A DNA stretch of 64,000 bases from Amantichitinum ursilacus (GCF_001294205.1 NZ_LAQT01000031.1:1-64000); one strand, 5' to 3'; positions 38,681 to 48,630 are shown, counted from the stretch's first letter. Notes: generated from the sequence alone by a model not told the origin. Made by a program: numbers and translations.

Positions 38681-39724
38681 TCACGCGCTGACCTTACCGC
38701 TGAAACTGGCCAGATCGGTGAGCGACACTTGCAGCAATTCTGCAGCGCGCGACGCGGTGTATAGCCCTTCGGCCAAGCCGCGATAAACCAGCGATTCGAA
38801 TCGGCTCGGGCGCTCGGCAGGGCGGGTGTCCAAGGCTTGGGCATCCAGATTCTGCGCTGCAGTCACGGCGTATTTGAGTGCGGCACTACTTAAGAGGCCC
38901 AACGTTTTCAACCTGTCGACCACCGCAGCCGCCGACAAGCCGTAGCGCTGCATAGCAAGACGCAATTCCTGCGCATGCACCCGCGAGCGCCGCTGCGCGC
39001 CGAAATCGGCATGGACCTGAGATTTGGGGTAAAGAAACGCCTGCGCAAATTGTTCGTAGGCGACTTCACGCTGCCTGGGCGACATCGTGGTGGGCAACTC
39101 CAGTAGCCAGCGCCCCACTTCGCGCATTGCAAAGCAGCGCAATGCCGCAGCCGAATCCCCTGCATTCAACGCGAGCACGACCTGTTCGCCGTCATTGACC
39201 GAGGCCATGGTTCCTTCAAGGCTGTCCGGCGCACGGAGCAATGCAACCTTGATACCGTGCAGATCCAGTAAATCCAGCAACCCGAAAATGGTGTCGCTGC
39301 CGAGCCTCCAGTCATCGCGCAAGGTGGCGGCGGCCTGTTCGACCTCATCCGCAGCGCTGACGAGAATGGATTGCGCTGGCGGCGGCGCAGCTCGTTCATC
39401 CTGCACGGCAAACCATTGCTCCAGCGCGTTGTAACGCTCGAGTTGCTCTCGCAATTGTTCAACGATTTGCGCCTGGTGCGGCTTCGACCATCTGGCGGGC
39501 CCGATCAGCGTGAACGTTGCCGCCCCCTCCTCGCCGCGAAAAAAATACTCCGGCTTGACCTCCAGTACGTGGGCCAGCTGAATCAAGCGCGCCATATTCG
39601 GCTTGGCGTGCCCCTTCTCAAATTTGCTGAGGCCCTGCTTGCTGATATCCCCCAAGCGTGCCGCCAGTTCATCAAGGCTTAAGCCACGCAACAAGCGAGC
39701 GCTACGAATCCGGTCATTGATCAT
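38681..39724 (-). CDS. XRE regulator with degenerate ImmA/IrrE-like domain
   Basis: 347 residues. The XRE HTH occupies residues 1-55 (IRSARLLRGLSLDELAARLGDISKQGLSKFEKG). Residues about 120-260 follow the ImmA/IrrE fold, but where HELGH is expected it reads REVGR (201-205), so both metal-binding histidines are gone. The later acidic helix EVAYEQFAQAFLYP is kept. It probably acts as a non-proteolytic antitoxin/repressor for the PIN gene that follows. The ATG at 39724 has a perfect AAGGAGGT site. Confidence 0.8.
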   Translation of the reverse strand: MINDRIRSARLLRGLSLDELAARLGDISKQGLSKFEKGHAKPNMARLIQLAHVLEVKPEYFFRGEEGAATFTLIGPARWSKPHQAQIVEQLREQLERYNALEQWFAVQDERAAPPPAQSILVSAADEVEQAAATLRDDWRLGSDTIFGLLDLLDLHGIKVALLRAPDSLEGTMASVNDGEQVVLALNAGDSAAALRCFAMREVGRWLLELPTTMSPRQREVAYEQFAQAFLYPKSQVHADFGAQRRSRVHAQELRLAMQRYGLSAAAVVDRLKTLGLLSSAALKYAVTAAQNLDAQALDTRPAERPSRFESLVYRGLAEGLYTASRAAELLQVSLTDLASFSGKVSA

Positions 39725-39732
39725 TGCGACCT

Positions 39733-39778
39733 CCTTGGTTGACAAAATGGCGCTGGCCATTGTTTTTGTCAACCAAGG
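39733..39778. promoter_or_regulatory. Perfect 15-bp inverted repeat upstream of the XRE/PIN pair
   Basis: CCTTGGTTGACAAAA (39733-39747) and its exact complement TTTTGTCAACCAAGG (39764-39778), with a 16-base spacer. The inner arm overlaps the ribosome binding site at 39729-39736. It looks like an autorepression operator; arm centres are 31 bases (about three turns) apart. Confidence 0.7.
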
Positions 39779-39905
39779 CACGGGGCGTCTGGCCGGTGTT
39801 TGCATCATCTCTTGCATGGGTGTCTCTCTCATAAACGGTGCTTTACCTGGGTCTGCCTGCGTGCACGCAGGCGAACTGTCGCTGCGGAGCTTGATGGAAC
39901 AGTCA

Positions 39906-39936
39906 AAAGGCGGACGCCTATGCTGCACGTCCGCCC
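39906..39936 (-). terminator. Terminator after the first 80-residue gene
   Basis: GGCGGACG (39910-39917) pairs with CGTCCGCC (39929-39936). On the minus strand the stem is followed by TTTT. It lies 10 bases past the stop of the gene at 39946. Confidence 0.65.
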
Positions 39937-39945
39937 ACGCCATGC

Positions 39946-40188
39946 TTAAAGCGGTCGGCCCGTGGCGGCGTCGAAGTCGGCCGTGTCATAGGGATAGGGC
40001 GACAGCACGACATTGCCATTAAGCAAGCTGGCGAGGATTGGAATATCCGGCAATAGGCCTGCGCGGATTAAATCGGCTTTATCGAAAATTAGTTTGATGA
40101 TTTCGGGATTATCTTTGGTGTGCTCAATTCCGAGAATGCGGGAATTTGAAGACGAGTGCGGTACTGACTTATACTCTGCGGTAGCCAT
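39946..40188 (-). CDS. Unknown 80-residue protein, copy 1
   Basis: Not recognised. It has a good AAGGAAG site and its own terminator. It shares 76 of 80 residues with the gene at 51307-51549. The two coding sequences differ at about 18 of 243 bases yet only at four residues, so the protein is under selection. The product lacks cysteine, membrane segments and a signal peptide; the middle (DNPEIIKLIFDKADLIRAGLL) is helical and the end reads NVVLSPYPYDTADFDAATGRPL. It precedes the restriction system in divergent orientation. Confidence 0.75.
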   Translation of the reverse strand: MATAEYKSVPHSSSNSRILGIEHTKDNPEIIKLIFDKADLIRAGLLPDIPILASLLNGNVVLSPYPYDTADFDAATGRPL

Positions 40189-40895
40189 AGTTACTTCCTT
40201 ATCAAGTGATTGTGGTTAGCGGGTCATCGGTGTTGGTAGCGCCGGTGGCTCGCGTCTTCTCAGGTTTTTATTCTATTAGTCTTTAATTTCCCTATTGCTA
40301 TTACGATAATGTGTTTTGCACATCCGCTGTCGCCGGATACCCAAACAAAAACATGCTATCACCTCGGAAACATCCGATCCGGATAAATCATTTGCTGACT
40401 TGATCGACGTCAATTCTCAAATTCCACCCACCGTTATCTATAAAAATCAAAATACCGCTCGGTTTTTGACACTGCAGCTTCACAAGCTGGCTTGGCTAAT
40501 CGCCGTAGAGGGCCATTTCGCGCCCGCCGCCGGCTCCTTTTGAAAGTCAGGAAGAAATAAAAAGTCTAATCAATTGCATCGCTTCAGAGTTTCAGATCGC
40601 AAAATCCCGAGTGGTACATATTACTTTCTGATTGGCTGGATTATTCCTAGGGCGCAATCCCAAGCAAAAGCGGATATTTTGGAATTTCCAATTCAGCGCA
40701 TTGGCTCCGCCACATTCAAAGAAATGTTTCGTTCGAATACCCCGAAAACATTGGGCCGCAGATTAAAAGCTGCGTTCCCCTATGAATGCCGCTATGCCGC
40801 TGCATACAAGAATTGATTGCCCGGCCTTATTTTCCTGAATCTTTTTGCGATGCGTTCAACGTGTGCCGAATTGAATGCCTCATTTGAGTTATTTC
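40189..40895. other. AT-rich intergenic region with repeated leader and a possible gene remnant
   Basis: The part to about 40440 is the leader of the 80-residue gene, repeated in diverged form upstream of the second copy. The rest, to hsdM, contains short open stretches (40316-40543; 40574-40816) in one frame separated by a TGA. Between them a second frame reads protein-like (FESQEEIKSLINCIASEFQ), which suggests a frameshifted remnant. No family was recognised. The promoter of hsdM should be at its right end. Confidence 0.35.
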
Positions 40896-42734
40896 ATGAA
40901 TCACCAAGCCCTGTCTTCTTTCATCTGGTCAATTGCCGACCTGTTGCGTGGCGATTACAAGCGCTCGGATTTTGGCAAAGTTATCCTACCGTTTACGGTA
41001 TTGCGCCGTCTGGATTGCGTACTGGAAAGCACCAAGCCCGCCGTGCTGGCGGAGTTTGCCGCCAGAACGCAACAAGGCCTCAAGCCCGACTCGTTTCTTA
41101 CCGCCAAAACGCAGTGCCCGTTCTACAACACGTCGCCGCTTGACCTGACCCGACTGCTCGGTGACCAGGACAATATCCGCCAGAACCTGTACGCCTACGT
41201 TCAGGCGTTCTCGCCCGCCGCGCGCGATATTTTTGAGCGCTTTGATTTTTATGCCCAGGTCGAACGCCTGGCCAAGGCGGGTTTGCTTTATCTGGTCCTC
41301 AAGAAATTCGCCAATATTGATCTGCACCCCGATGCCGTCGACAACGGCCAGATGGGGCTGGCGTTTGAAGAGCTGATTCGCAAGTTTGCGGAAGACTCTA
41401 ACGAAACCGCCGGGGAGCATTTCACCCCGCGTGAAGTCATCCGTTTGATGGTGAATTTGCTGTTCATTGAAGACGACGATGTGCTGACTCCCGGCAACGC
41501 CGTGGTGCGCACCCTTTACGACCCGACGGCGGGCACGGGCGGCATGCTCTCCATGGCGCGCGAATACCTGCTGCAACATAACCCGGACGCCCGACTGACC
41601 CTGTTCGGCCAGGAACTGAACGATGAGTCATTCGCCATTTGCAAGGCGGACATGCTGATCAAGGGGCAGCCCGTCGGCAATATCGTGGTCGGCAACACGT
41701 TGTCCGACGATGGCCACGGCGCGCGCAAGTTCGATTACATGCTGTCCAATCCGCCGTTTGGCGTGGAATGGAAAAAGGTCGAAAAAGAAGTGCGCAAAGA
41801 GGCCGCCGACAAAGGGTTTGCTGGCCGCTTTGGCCCCGGTCTGCCGCGCGTGTCGGATGGCTCGATGCTGTTTCTGTTGCACCTGATCAGCAAGATGCGC
41901 CCGGCCGTCGATGGCGGCAGTCGTATTGGCATCGTCCTGAACGGCTCGCCGCTGTTTACCGGTGGCGCGGGCAGCGGGGAAAGCGAAATCCGCCGTTATG
42001 TGCTGGAAAACGACCTGGTCGAAGCCATTATCGGGCTGCCGGCCGACATGTTCTACAACACCGGCATCAGCACCTATATCTGGATTCTGTCCAACAAAAA
42101 ACCGGAAGACCGCAAGGGCTGGGTGCAACTGATTGATGGCAGCAGCTTCTGGCAAAAGATGCGCAAAAGTCTGGGCAGCAAACGCAAAGAAATGTCGGAT
42201 GAACATATCGCCGAGATCACCCGACTCTTCGGCGACTTTGCCGAGGCCGACCAGGCCATCGTGCTGGACGCTCATGGCAAGGAAGTCAGCCGCAGTTTGA
42301 TGCTGAGTGGCGCATCTGCGCCCATTGCGCCAGAGGGCGGCAAAGTCAGGGTAGTGCCGATTTCGCGCGTGTTCCGCAATCAGGATTTTGGCTACACCAC
42401 CATTACCGTTGAACGCCCGTTACGGGATGAACATGGCCAGATCATCCTTGGTAGCAAGGGCAAACAGAAAGGCAAGCCGCAGGCCGACAGCGCTTTGCGC
42501 GATACCGAAAACGTGCCGCTGTCCGACGACATTGCGGCCTACTTCAAACGCGAAGTGCAGCCGCACGCGCCGGATGCCTGGATTGATGAAGCCAAGAGCA
42601 AGGTCGGCTACGAGATTCCCTTTAACCGCCACTTTTATGTGTTCGAGCCGCCGCGCAGCCTGCACACCATCGACGAAGAACTGCAGACCGTTTCGGCCAG
42701 CATTGTGAAGATGCTTGGGGGGTTGGCGGAATGA
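40896..42734 (+). CDS. hsdM: Type I restriction-modification methyltransferase subunit HsdM
   Basis: 612 residues. The N-terminal HsdM_N region ([38 protein letters not shown]) is followed by an N6-adenine methyltransferase domain: [11 protein letters not shown] near 178, the SAM loop [13 protein letters not shown] near 210 and the catalytic NPPFG near 285. It forms the M2S methylase and, with HsdR, the restriction enzyme. The ATG at 40896 was preferred to 40875 because the family N-terminus begins there. It overlaps hsdS as ATGA. Confidence 0.95.
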   Translation: MNHQALSSFIWSIADLLRGDYKRSDFGKVILPFTVLRRLDCVLESTKPAVLAEFAARTQQGLKPDSFLTAKTQCPFYNTSPLDLTRLLGDQDNIRQNLYAYVQAFSPAARDIFERFDFYAQVERLAKAGLLYLVLKKFANIDLHPDAVDNGQMGLAFEELIRKFAEDSNETAGEHFTPREVIRLMVNLLFIEDDDVLTPGNAVVRTLYDPTAGTGGMLSMAREYLLQHNPDARLTLFGQELNDESFAICKADMLIKGQPVGNIVVGNTLSDDGHGARKFDYMLSNPPFGVEWKKVEKEVRKEAADKGFAGRFGPGLPRVSDGSMLFLLHLISKMRPAVDGGSRIGIVLNGSPLFTGGAGSGESEIRRYVLENDLVEAIIGLPADMFYNTGISTYIWILSNKKPEDRKGWVQLIDGSSFWQKMRKSLGSKRKEMSDEHIAEITRLFGDFAEADQAIVLDAHGKEVSRSLMLSGASAPIAPEGGKVRVVPISRVFRNQDFGYTTITVERPLRDEHGQIILGSKGKQKGKPQADSALRDTENVPLSDDIAAYFKREVQPHAPDAWIDEAKSKVGYEIPFNRHFYVFEPPRSLHTIDEELQTVSASIVKMLGGLAE

Positions 42735-44068
42735 GTTTGGCGAGGCATACGGAGTACAAGGACAGTGGAGTTGAATGGCTTGGTGATGTGCCGGCTCATT
42801 GGAGAGTGCTCCGCCTTAAGCACGCGTGCATCGTGTTTCCCAGCAACATTGACAAACACTCCCGAGATGACGAGCTCATGGTTCGGCTCTGCAATTACAC
42901 CGACGTCTATTACAACGAGCGCATTACAGGCGACATGCAGTTTATGGAAGCGACGGCTTCCGTGGAGCAAATTGCCAAGTTCACGCTGAGGGCGGGTGAC
43001 ACCATCATCACCAAGGACTCTGAAACGGCCGACGACATCGCGATATCAGCGTATGTGCCCGACGACCTGCCGGGCGTGGTCTGCGGGTATCACCTGTCAA
43101 TGGTTCGCCCTCAGTCTGGGACGGCTGGTGGTTTCGTGAAGAGATTGTTTGACTCCGCATATGCAAAAGCACGATTCGCAATTGCTGCCAACGGGTTAAC
43201 CCGAGTCGGCTTGGGTCAGTATGCGTTGGAAAACGTCGAACTGCCGTTTCCGCCACACGACGAGCAAACTGCCATCGCCGCCTTCCTCGACAGCGAGACC
43301 GCGAAAATCGATGCGCTGATTGCCGAGCAGGAAAAGCTCATCGCCCTGCTGGCCGAAAAGCGCCAGGCCACCATCTCCCACGCTGTCACCCGCGGCCTTA
43401 ACCCAGATGCGCCGATGAAGGATTCCGGCGTGGCGTGGCTGGGGGAGGTGCCAGCGCATTGGGTTCTGTTATCACTAAAGCGAATATGCGATGTGCGCGA
43501 TGGCACACACGATACACCTGAATTTGTTGAGCCTTCATTTAATACATACCCATTGGTCACAACTAAGGACATTTCTGATGGGTTGATTTCTTTGGATGAT
43601 GCAAAACATATCTCAACCGTTGATTATGGGGAAATTGCAAAGCGTTCGATAGTACAGCGAGGGGATATTATTATGCCAATGATTGGAAGTATCGGTGGCG
43701 CTGTTCTTGTCAATACCGACAGCGAATTTGCAATAAAAAATATTGCTCTATTTAAGGTCAACAATGCATTTGTTGGAGGATGGCTGCAACATGTTCTCAA
43801 TAGTAAGGTTGCACATTTACAGTTTGACCTTCAGCGCTCCGGTGGCGTGCAGTCATTTGTGGGCTTGGGCGCATTACGTAATTTGTTGATTCCGACCCCT
43901 GAACTAACTGAGCAACAATTAATTATGGCATTTGTAGATGAAGAAATAGGCAAGCTTGACCAGCTGGTTTCGGAGTGCCTGAGAACGGCCGCATTATTAA
44001 ACGAACGCCGGTCCGCATTAATTGCCGCCGCCGTCACCGGCCAAATCGGCGTCCGCACAGCAGCCTGA
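42731..44068 (+). CDS. hsdS: Type I restriction-modification specificity subunit HsdS
   Basis: 445 residues with two target-recognition domains. Each starts with a near-identical motif: [16 protein letters not shown] near residue 9 and [16 protein letters not shown] near 228. Each ends in the conserved helix ([17 protein letters not shown] near 205; [24 protein letters not shown] at the end). These give a bipartite recognition sequence that cannot be predicted here. The second domain is visibly more AT-rich than the first and than hsdM/hsdR, as expected after a recognition-domain swap. Confidence 0.93.
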   Translation: MSLARHTEYKDSGVEWLGDVPAHWRVLRLKHACIVFPSNIDKHSRDDELMVRLCNYTDVYYNERITGDMQFMEATASVEQIAKFTLRAGDTIITKDSETADDIAISAYVPDDLPGVVCGYHLSMVRPQSGTAGGFVKRLFDSAYAKARFAIAANGLTRVGLGQYALENVELPFPPHDEQTAIAAFLDSETAKIDALIAEQEKLIALLAEKRQATISHAVTRGLNPDAPMKDSGVAWLGEVPAHWVLLSLKRICDVRDGTHDTPEFVEPSFNTYPLVTTKDISDGLISLDDAKHISTVDYGEIAKRSIVQRGDIIMPMIGSIGGAVLVNTDSEFAIKNIALFKVNNAFVGGWLQHVLNSKVAHLQFDLQRSGGVQSFVGLGALRNLLIPTPELTEQQLIMAFVDEEIGKLDQLVSECLRTAALLNERRSALIAAAVTGQIGVRTAA

Positions 44069-44091
44069 AGATATTTCACTGAAGAACAACC

Positions 44092-44472
44092 ATGAAAACC
44101 TTCCAGACCGCCCCTCGTACCCGCCTGAACCGCTGGAATCGGCGCCAACGCAAAAAGCTGCGTCTCGGCGAGTTTCAGGAACTGGGCTTTACCCTGTACC
44201 TGACCTTCCATAACCCGCTCGATGAAACTGCTTATGAGCAGCACTGGGACGCCATCATCAAGTGCATTGCGGGACAGGGTTTATGTGTTGGTGGCTTGGG
44301 TGGCTCACTCCCCATTGCTGAGACCGATGGCTTTGTTTCTGGCTGGGAGCGCGGGACCGCCACACCAGAACAGGTAGCCAGCCTGCTGGATTGGTGCAGC
44401 GCCCGTGCTGAAGTGAAAGAAGCCCGCGCCAGTGAGCTGGTCGATGCCTGGCATGGCTGGGGCGATGTATGA
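44092..44472 (+). CDS. YggL-like DUF469 protein within the restriction operon
   Basis: 126 residues. The motif LNRWNRRQRKKLRLGEFQELGF matches the start of the YggL/DUF469 family, a small ribosome-associated protein normally found apart from restriction genes. The rest (YLTFHNPLDETAYEQHWDAIIKCIAGQGLCVGG) also follows the family. The C-terminus is longer than usual by about 20 residues. It sits 23 bases after hsdS and overlaps the nuclease-like gene, so it is translated as part of this operon. Confidence 0.75.
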   Translation: MKTFQTAPRTRLNRWNRRQRKKLRLGEFQELGFTLYLTFHNPLDETAYEQHWDAIIKCIAGQGLCVGGLGGSLPIAETDGFVSGWERGTATPEQVASLLDWCSARAEVKEARASELVDAWHGWGDV

Positions 44473-45404
44473 GTGATATTCAACTTTTCCGCCTGAGCAA
44501 CGGCACCGCCACAGAACTGGCTGGCCGGGCCGTACCCCTTGAACGTGATTTGCAGGGCTTCATCGAGGGCCAGATGGAAGCCTTGCTCGGCGTGCGCTTC
44601 CTTGCCACCGAATACGCCACCGGCAAGACCCATAAAGGCCGGATCGACTCGCTGGGCCTGGACGAGAACGGCTGTCCGGTTATCGTCGAATACAAACGCC
44701 ACAGTACCGAAAACGTTATCAACCAGGGGCTGTTCTACCTGGACTGGCTGCTGGACCATCAGGCCGAATTCCGCTGGCTCGTCATGGAAAAGTTTGGCAA
44801 AGAGACTGCCCAGCACATCGAATGGAAAGGCACGCGGCTGCTGTGCATTGCGTCCGATTTCACGCGTTACGACCAGCACGCGGTGCAGCAGATACCGCGC
44901 AATATCGAACTGATCCGCTACAAGCTGTTCGGCGATGACCTGCTACTGCTGGAACTGGTCAACGCGCAAAGCGTGGCCGATGCCACGGCGGCGAAGCCCG
45001 CGCCAACCGACCTTCCTGCCGCCGAGCCGGACGCGATCAAGCCGCAGGGCAAGGACAAGTCGCTGGCCGAACAACTGACGCTGGCCACGCCGGAGATTCG
45101 TGCGCTGTACGAGCAGACCGCGTCGCTGCTGATGTCGCTGGGCGACGATGTGCAGCAGAAGTCGCTCAAGCTCTACACCGCGTTCCGGCGGTTGAAGAAT
45201 TTCGCCTGCGTCCTCGTCTATCCCAACCGCTTGCTTGTCACGCTCAAGCTGGACCCCGCCACGGTCGCGTTCCAAGAAGGCTTTAGCCGCGACATAAGCC
45301 AGGTGGGCCATTGGGGCACGGGCAACGTCGAACTCTGTCTTCTGGGCCCCCAAGACCTGCAACGGGCCCAGGCACTGCTTGAACGCAGCTACGCCGAAAA
45401 CTGA
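44469..45404 (+). CDS. PD-(D/E)XK nuclease-like protein with C-terminal DUF5655 domain
   Basis: 311 residues. The N-terminal half has a DUF91/NucS-like nuclease core: GRIDSLGLDENGCPVIVEYKRH near 57-78 provides the D...E-x-K residues. The C-terminal half (ALYEQTASLLMSLGDDVQQKSLKLYTAFRRLKNFACVLVYPNRLLVTLKL) matches DUF5655. The two are joined by an Ala/Pro-rich linker near 165-195. Such proteins travel with type I systems; whether it cuts DNA, RNA or only binds is not known. It overlaps the previous gene by ATGA. Confidence 0.75.
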   Translation: MSDIQLFRLSNGTATELAGRAVPLERDLQGFIEGQMEALLGVRFLATEYATGKTHKGRIDSLGLDENGCPVIVEYKRHSTENVINQGLFYLDWLLDHQAEFRWLVMEKFGKETAQHIEWKGTRLLCIASDFTRYDQHAVQQIPRNIELIRYKLFGDDLLLLELVNAQSVADATAAKPAPTDLPAAEPDAIKPQGKDKSLAEQLTLATPEIRALYEQTASLLMSLGDDVQQKSLKLYTAFRRLKNFACVLVYPNRLLVTLKLDPATVAFQEGFSRDISQVGHWGTGNVELCLLGPQDLQRAQALLERSYAEN

Positions 45405-45448
45405 GCGCCGCAATCAGGCCCGCACAATAAGAACAAGTCAGGAACACC

Positions 45449-48400
45449 ATGAGCCAGAACCTGCACCAGGAACACCATTTCGAGTCCGCAATTTGCGAAC
45501 ACCTTGCCGCCCACGGCTGGCTCTATGCCGAAGGCGACGCCAACCGCTACGACCGGCAGAACGGATTGTTTATGCCCGATTTAGTGGCGTGGCTGGAGCA
45601 AACCCAGCCCGAGTACTGGCAAGGCCTGAACAAGACGCATGGCGCCGATTTGCCGGGGTGTCTGGCTGAGCGGGTGCGCAAGCGGCTTAACCAGGTTGGC
45701 ACGCTGGATGTGCTGCGCCGTGGCATAGAAATGATGGGCGCGCCCCGGCCGTTGGACGTGGTTCAGTTCAAACCTGCCTTGGGCCTCAATCCACAGATTG
45801 CGGCGCGCTACGCCGCCAACCGGTTGCGCGTGGTGCGGCAGGTACGTCATTCGCTCAATAACCGTAGCGACGCCATCGACCTGGTGTTGTTTGTAAACGG
45901 CATCGCGGTGGCGACCGCCGAGTTGAAATCGGACTTCACCCAGAGCGTGGGCGACGCGGTCGACCAATACCGGCTGGACCGCAATCCGCTGCCCAAAGGC
46001 GGCGTGGCTGAACCGTTGCTGTCCTTTATGGGTGGCGCGCTGGTGCACTTTGCGGTGAGCCAGTCTGAAGTGATGATGACCACCCGGCTGGCTGGCACCG
46101 AAACACGATTTTTGCCCTTCAACCGCGGCAACCATGGCGCGGCGGGCAACCCCATCAATCCGGACGGCTATGCCACGGCGTATCTGTGGGAAGACGTCTG
46201 GGCGGTGGAAAGCTGGCTGGACATTCTGGGCCGCTACCTGATTGGCCGCCAAAACGAGAAAAAGCAACTGACCAGCGTGATCTTTCCGCGCTATCACCAG
46301 CTGGACGTCACGCGCAAACTGCTGGCCGATGTGGCGACCCACGGCGCGGGGCAACGTTATCTGATCCAGCATTCGGCCGGTTCGGGCAAGACCAACTCCA
46401 TTGCCTGGTCCGCGCATTTTCTGGCGGATTTGCATGATGCGGCGCACCGCAAAGTATTCGATTCAGTGCTGGTGGTGTCGGACCGCAACGTGCTGGATGC
46501 GCAATTGCAGGAAGCGATTTTCAGCTTCGAGCGCACCACGGGCGTGGTCGAGACCATTACCGGCGCTCGCGGCAGCAAAAACGCGCAGCTGGCGCAGGCG
46601 TTGAAAGACGACAAGAAAATTATCGTCTGCACCATTCAAACCTTTCCGCTTGCGCTTGAGGCGGTAGAGAAACTGGCGGCCACCAAGGGCAAACGCTTTG
46701 CTGTGATTGCGGATGAAGCGCACAGCTCGCAAACCGGCGATACCGCAGCCATGACCAGGCAAATGTTGTCGGGCGACGAGCAGGCCCCGTCGCAGGAAGG
46801 TGACGAAGAGGATGCGGTGGACATGATGGCTCGCCGGATGGCCGCACGTGCAGGCGGCGAGGCCGGCCTGACCTACGTGGCTTTCACTGCCACGCCGAAA
46901 TCGAAGACGCTGGAGCTGTTCGGCCGCAACGACACCGATGGCAAGCCGCAGGCGTTCCATGTGTATTCGATGCGCCAGGCCATCGAGGAAGGCTTTATCC
47001 TGGACGTGCTGAAGAACTACATCACCTATTCGCTGGCGTTCAGATTGGCGCATAACGGCGTGGAGCTGGATGAGCGCCAGGTGGCCAAAAGCGAGGCCGT
47101 GAAAGGCATCATGCAATGGGTACGGCTGCATCCGTACAACATTGCCCAGAAAGTGAAAGTGGTGGTCGAGCATTTCCGGGAAAACGTGCAGCCCCTGCTG
47201 GATGGCAAAGCCAAGGCGATGATTGTGGTGTCCAGCCGCAAGGAAGCCGTGCGCTGGCAAAAAGCGACCGCTGCGTACATCCGTGCGCAGAACTATCCGC
47301 TGGGCGTGCTGGTGGCGTTCTCGGGCGAAGTGGATGACCCGGACTCTTATCCGGACGGCCCCGTCACTGAACATAGCAAAGCGCTGAACCCGGGCCTGAA
47401 CGGTCGCGATATCCGGGAAGCCTTTGCGGAACCGGGCTTTCACCTGTTGCTGGTGGCGGACAAATTCCAGACCGGCTTTGATCAGCCTTTGCTGTGCGGC
47501 ATGTATGTCGATAAAAAGCTGGGCGGCATTCAGGCGGTGCAGACGCTGTCGCGCCTGAACCGCGCGCATCCGGGCAAGGACACCACCTATATTCTCGACT
47601 TTGTAAATGATGCGGGCGATATCCTGGCGGCCTTCAAAACGTATTACGAAACCGCAGAACTGGAAGCGACCACCGACCCGCATCTGGTCTATGACCTGCG
47701 CGCAAAACTGGATGCTGCGGGTTATTACGATGATTTCGAAGTCGACCGCGTTGCCCGCGTGGAAACGGATGCTACCGCCGGACAAGCCGAGCTGATCAAA
47801 GCGATTGCATCGGTGGCGGACCGTCTGTTAAAGCGCTTCAAGGCGGCCCGGGATGCCCGCGTAAATGCCGAAATCAACAAAGACGCCGTCGCTGCACAAG
47901 CGGCGAAAGACCGCATGGACGCGCTGACCTTGTTCAAGCGGGATATGGGCGCTTTCGTGCGCTTGTATGCGTTTTTGTCGCAGATTTTTGATTACGGCAA
48001 CACGGATATCGAAAAGCGCTTTCTGTTTTACAAGCGCTTGATTCCGTTGCTGGAATTCGGCCGGGAACGCGACAGCGTGGACTTGTCTCGCCTGCAACTG
48101 ACCCACCATGCGCTGCGCAACAAAGGCAAGCAGCCGCTGACGCTGGACCACGGCGACGCGCCCAAACTGCAACCTGTCCTTGCGAGCGGCAGCGGGTCCG
48201 TGCAGGACGAGGAAAAAGCACGGCTGGAAGAAATTGTTCGGGCGCTGAACGAGGTGTTCGAGGGCGATTTGACGAATGACGATCCGTTGGTCTACGTCAA
48301 CGGCGTCCTCAAAGGCAAGTTGCTGGAAAACGAAACCCTGATCCGGCAAGCCGATAAAAACAGCAAAGAGCAGCTTACCAATTCGCCCGACCTCGACGAA

Positions 48401-48565
48401 GGGTTGTTGACGGCCATCATGGATGGACTTGATGCCCACAACCGCATGAGCTCCCAAGCGATGAACTCGGATCGCGTCCGTGATCAGATCAAGGAGGTGC
48501 TGCTAGGGCCGGGCCAGTTGTATGAAGCGCTGCGGATGAAGGCAAGACACCAGCTTCGGGTTTGA
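45449..48565 (+). CDS. hsdR: Type I restriction enzyme subunit HsdR
   Basis: 1038 residues. The N-terminal endonuclease domain has IDLVLFVNGIAVATAELKSDF near 145, with the D...E-x-K triad. The SF2 motor follows, with Walker A HSAGSGKTNSIAW near 310, DEAH in IADEAHSSQTGD near 425 and motif III YVAFTATPKSK near 475. The C-terminal helical part binds the methylase. Full length. It starts 44 bases after the nuclease-like gene with an AGGAA site and ends the operon at a terminator. Confidence 0.96.
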   Translation: MSQNLHQEHHFESAICEHLAAHGWLYAEGDANRYDRQNGLFMPDLVAWLEQTQPEYWQGLNKTHGADLPGCLAERVRKRLNQVGTLDVLRRGIEMMGAPRPLDVVQFKPALGLNPQIAARYAANRLRVVRQVRHSLNNRSDAIDLVLFVNGIAVATAELKSDFTQSVGDAVDQYRLDRNPLPKGGVAEPLLSFMGGALVHFAVSQSEVMMTTRLAGTETRFLPFNRGNHGAAGNPINPDGYATAYLWEDVWAVESWLDILGRYLIGRQNEKKQLTSVIFPRYHQLDVTRKLLADVATHGAGQRYLIQHSAGSGKTNSIAWSAHFLADLHDAAHRKVFDSVLVVSDRNVLDAQLQEAIFSFERTTGVVETITGARGSKNAQLAQALKDDKKIIVCTIQTFPLALEAVEKLAATKGKRFAVIADEAHSSQTGDTAAMTRQMLSGDEQAPSQEGDEEDAVDMMARRMAARAGGEAGLTYVAFTATPKSKTLELFGRNDTDGKPQAFHVYSMRQAIEEGFILDVLKNYITYSLAFRLAHNGVELDERQVAKSEAVKGIMQWVRLHPYNIAQKVKVVVEHFRENVQPLLDGKAKAMIVVSSRKEAVRWQKATAAYIRAQNYPLGVLVAFSGEVDDPDSYPDGPVTEHSKALNPGLNGRDIREAFAEPGFHLLLVADKFQTGFDQPLLCGMYVDKKLGGIQAVQTLSRLNRAHPGKDTTYILDFVNDAGDILAAFKTYYETAELEATTDPHLVYDLRAKLDAAGYYDDFEVDRVARVETDATAGQAELIKAIASVADRLLKRFKAARDARVNAEINKDAVAAQAAKDRMDALTLFKRDMGAFVRLYAFLSQIFDYGNTDIEKRFLFYKRLIPLLEFGRERDSVDLSRLQLTHHALRNKGKQPLTLDHGDAPKLQPVLASGSGSVQDEEKARLEEIVRALNEVFEGDLTNDDPLVYVNGVLKGKLLENETLIRQADKNSKEQLTNSPDLDEGLLTAIMDGLDAHNRMSSQAMNSDRVRDQIKEVLLGPGQLYEALRMKARHQLRV

Positions 48566-48630
48566 TCGGGTGTGCAGGAGTTTTCAGCGCCTGTCTTGGC
48601 GTATGGGTACCCAGGCAGCGTCGACAGCGA

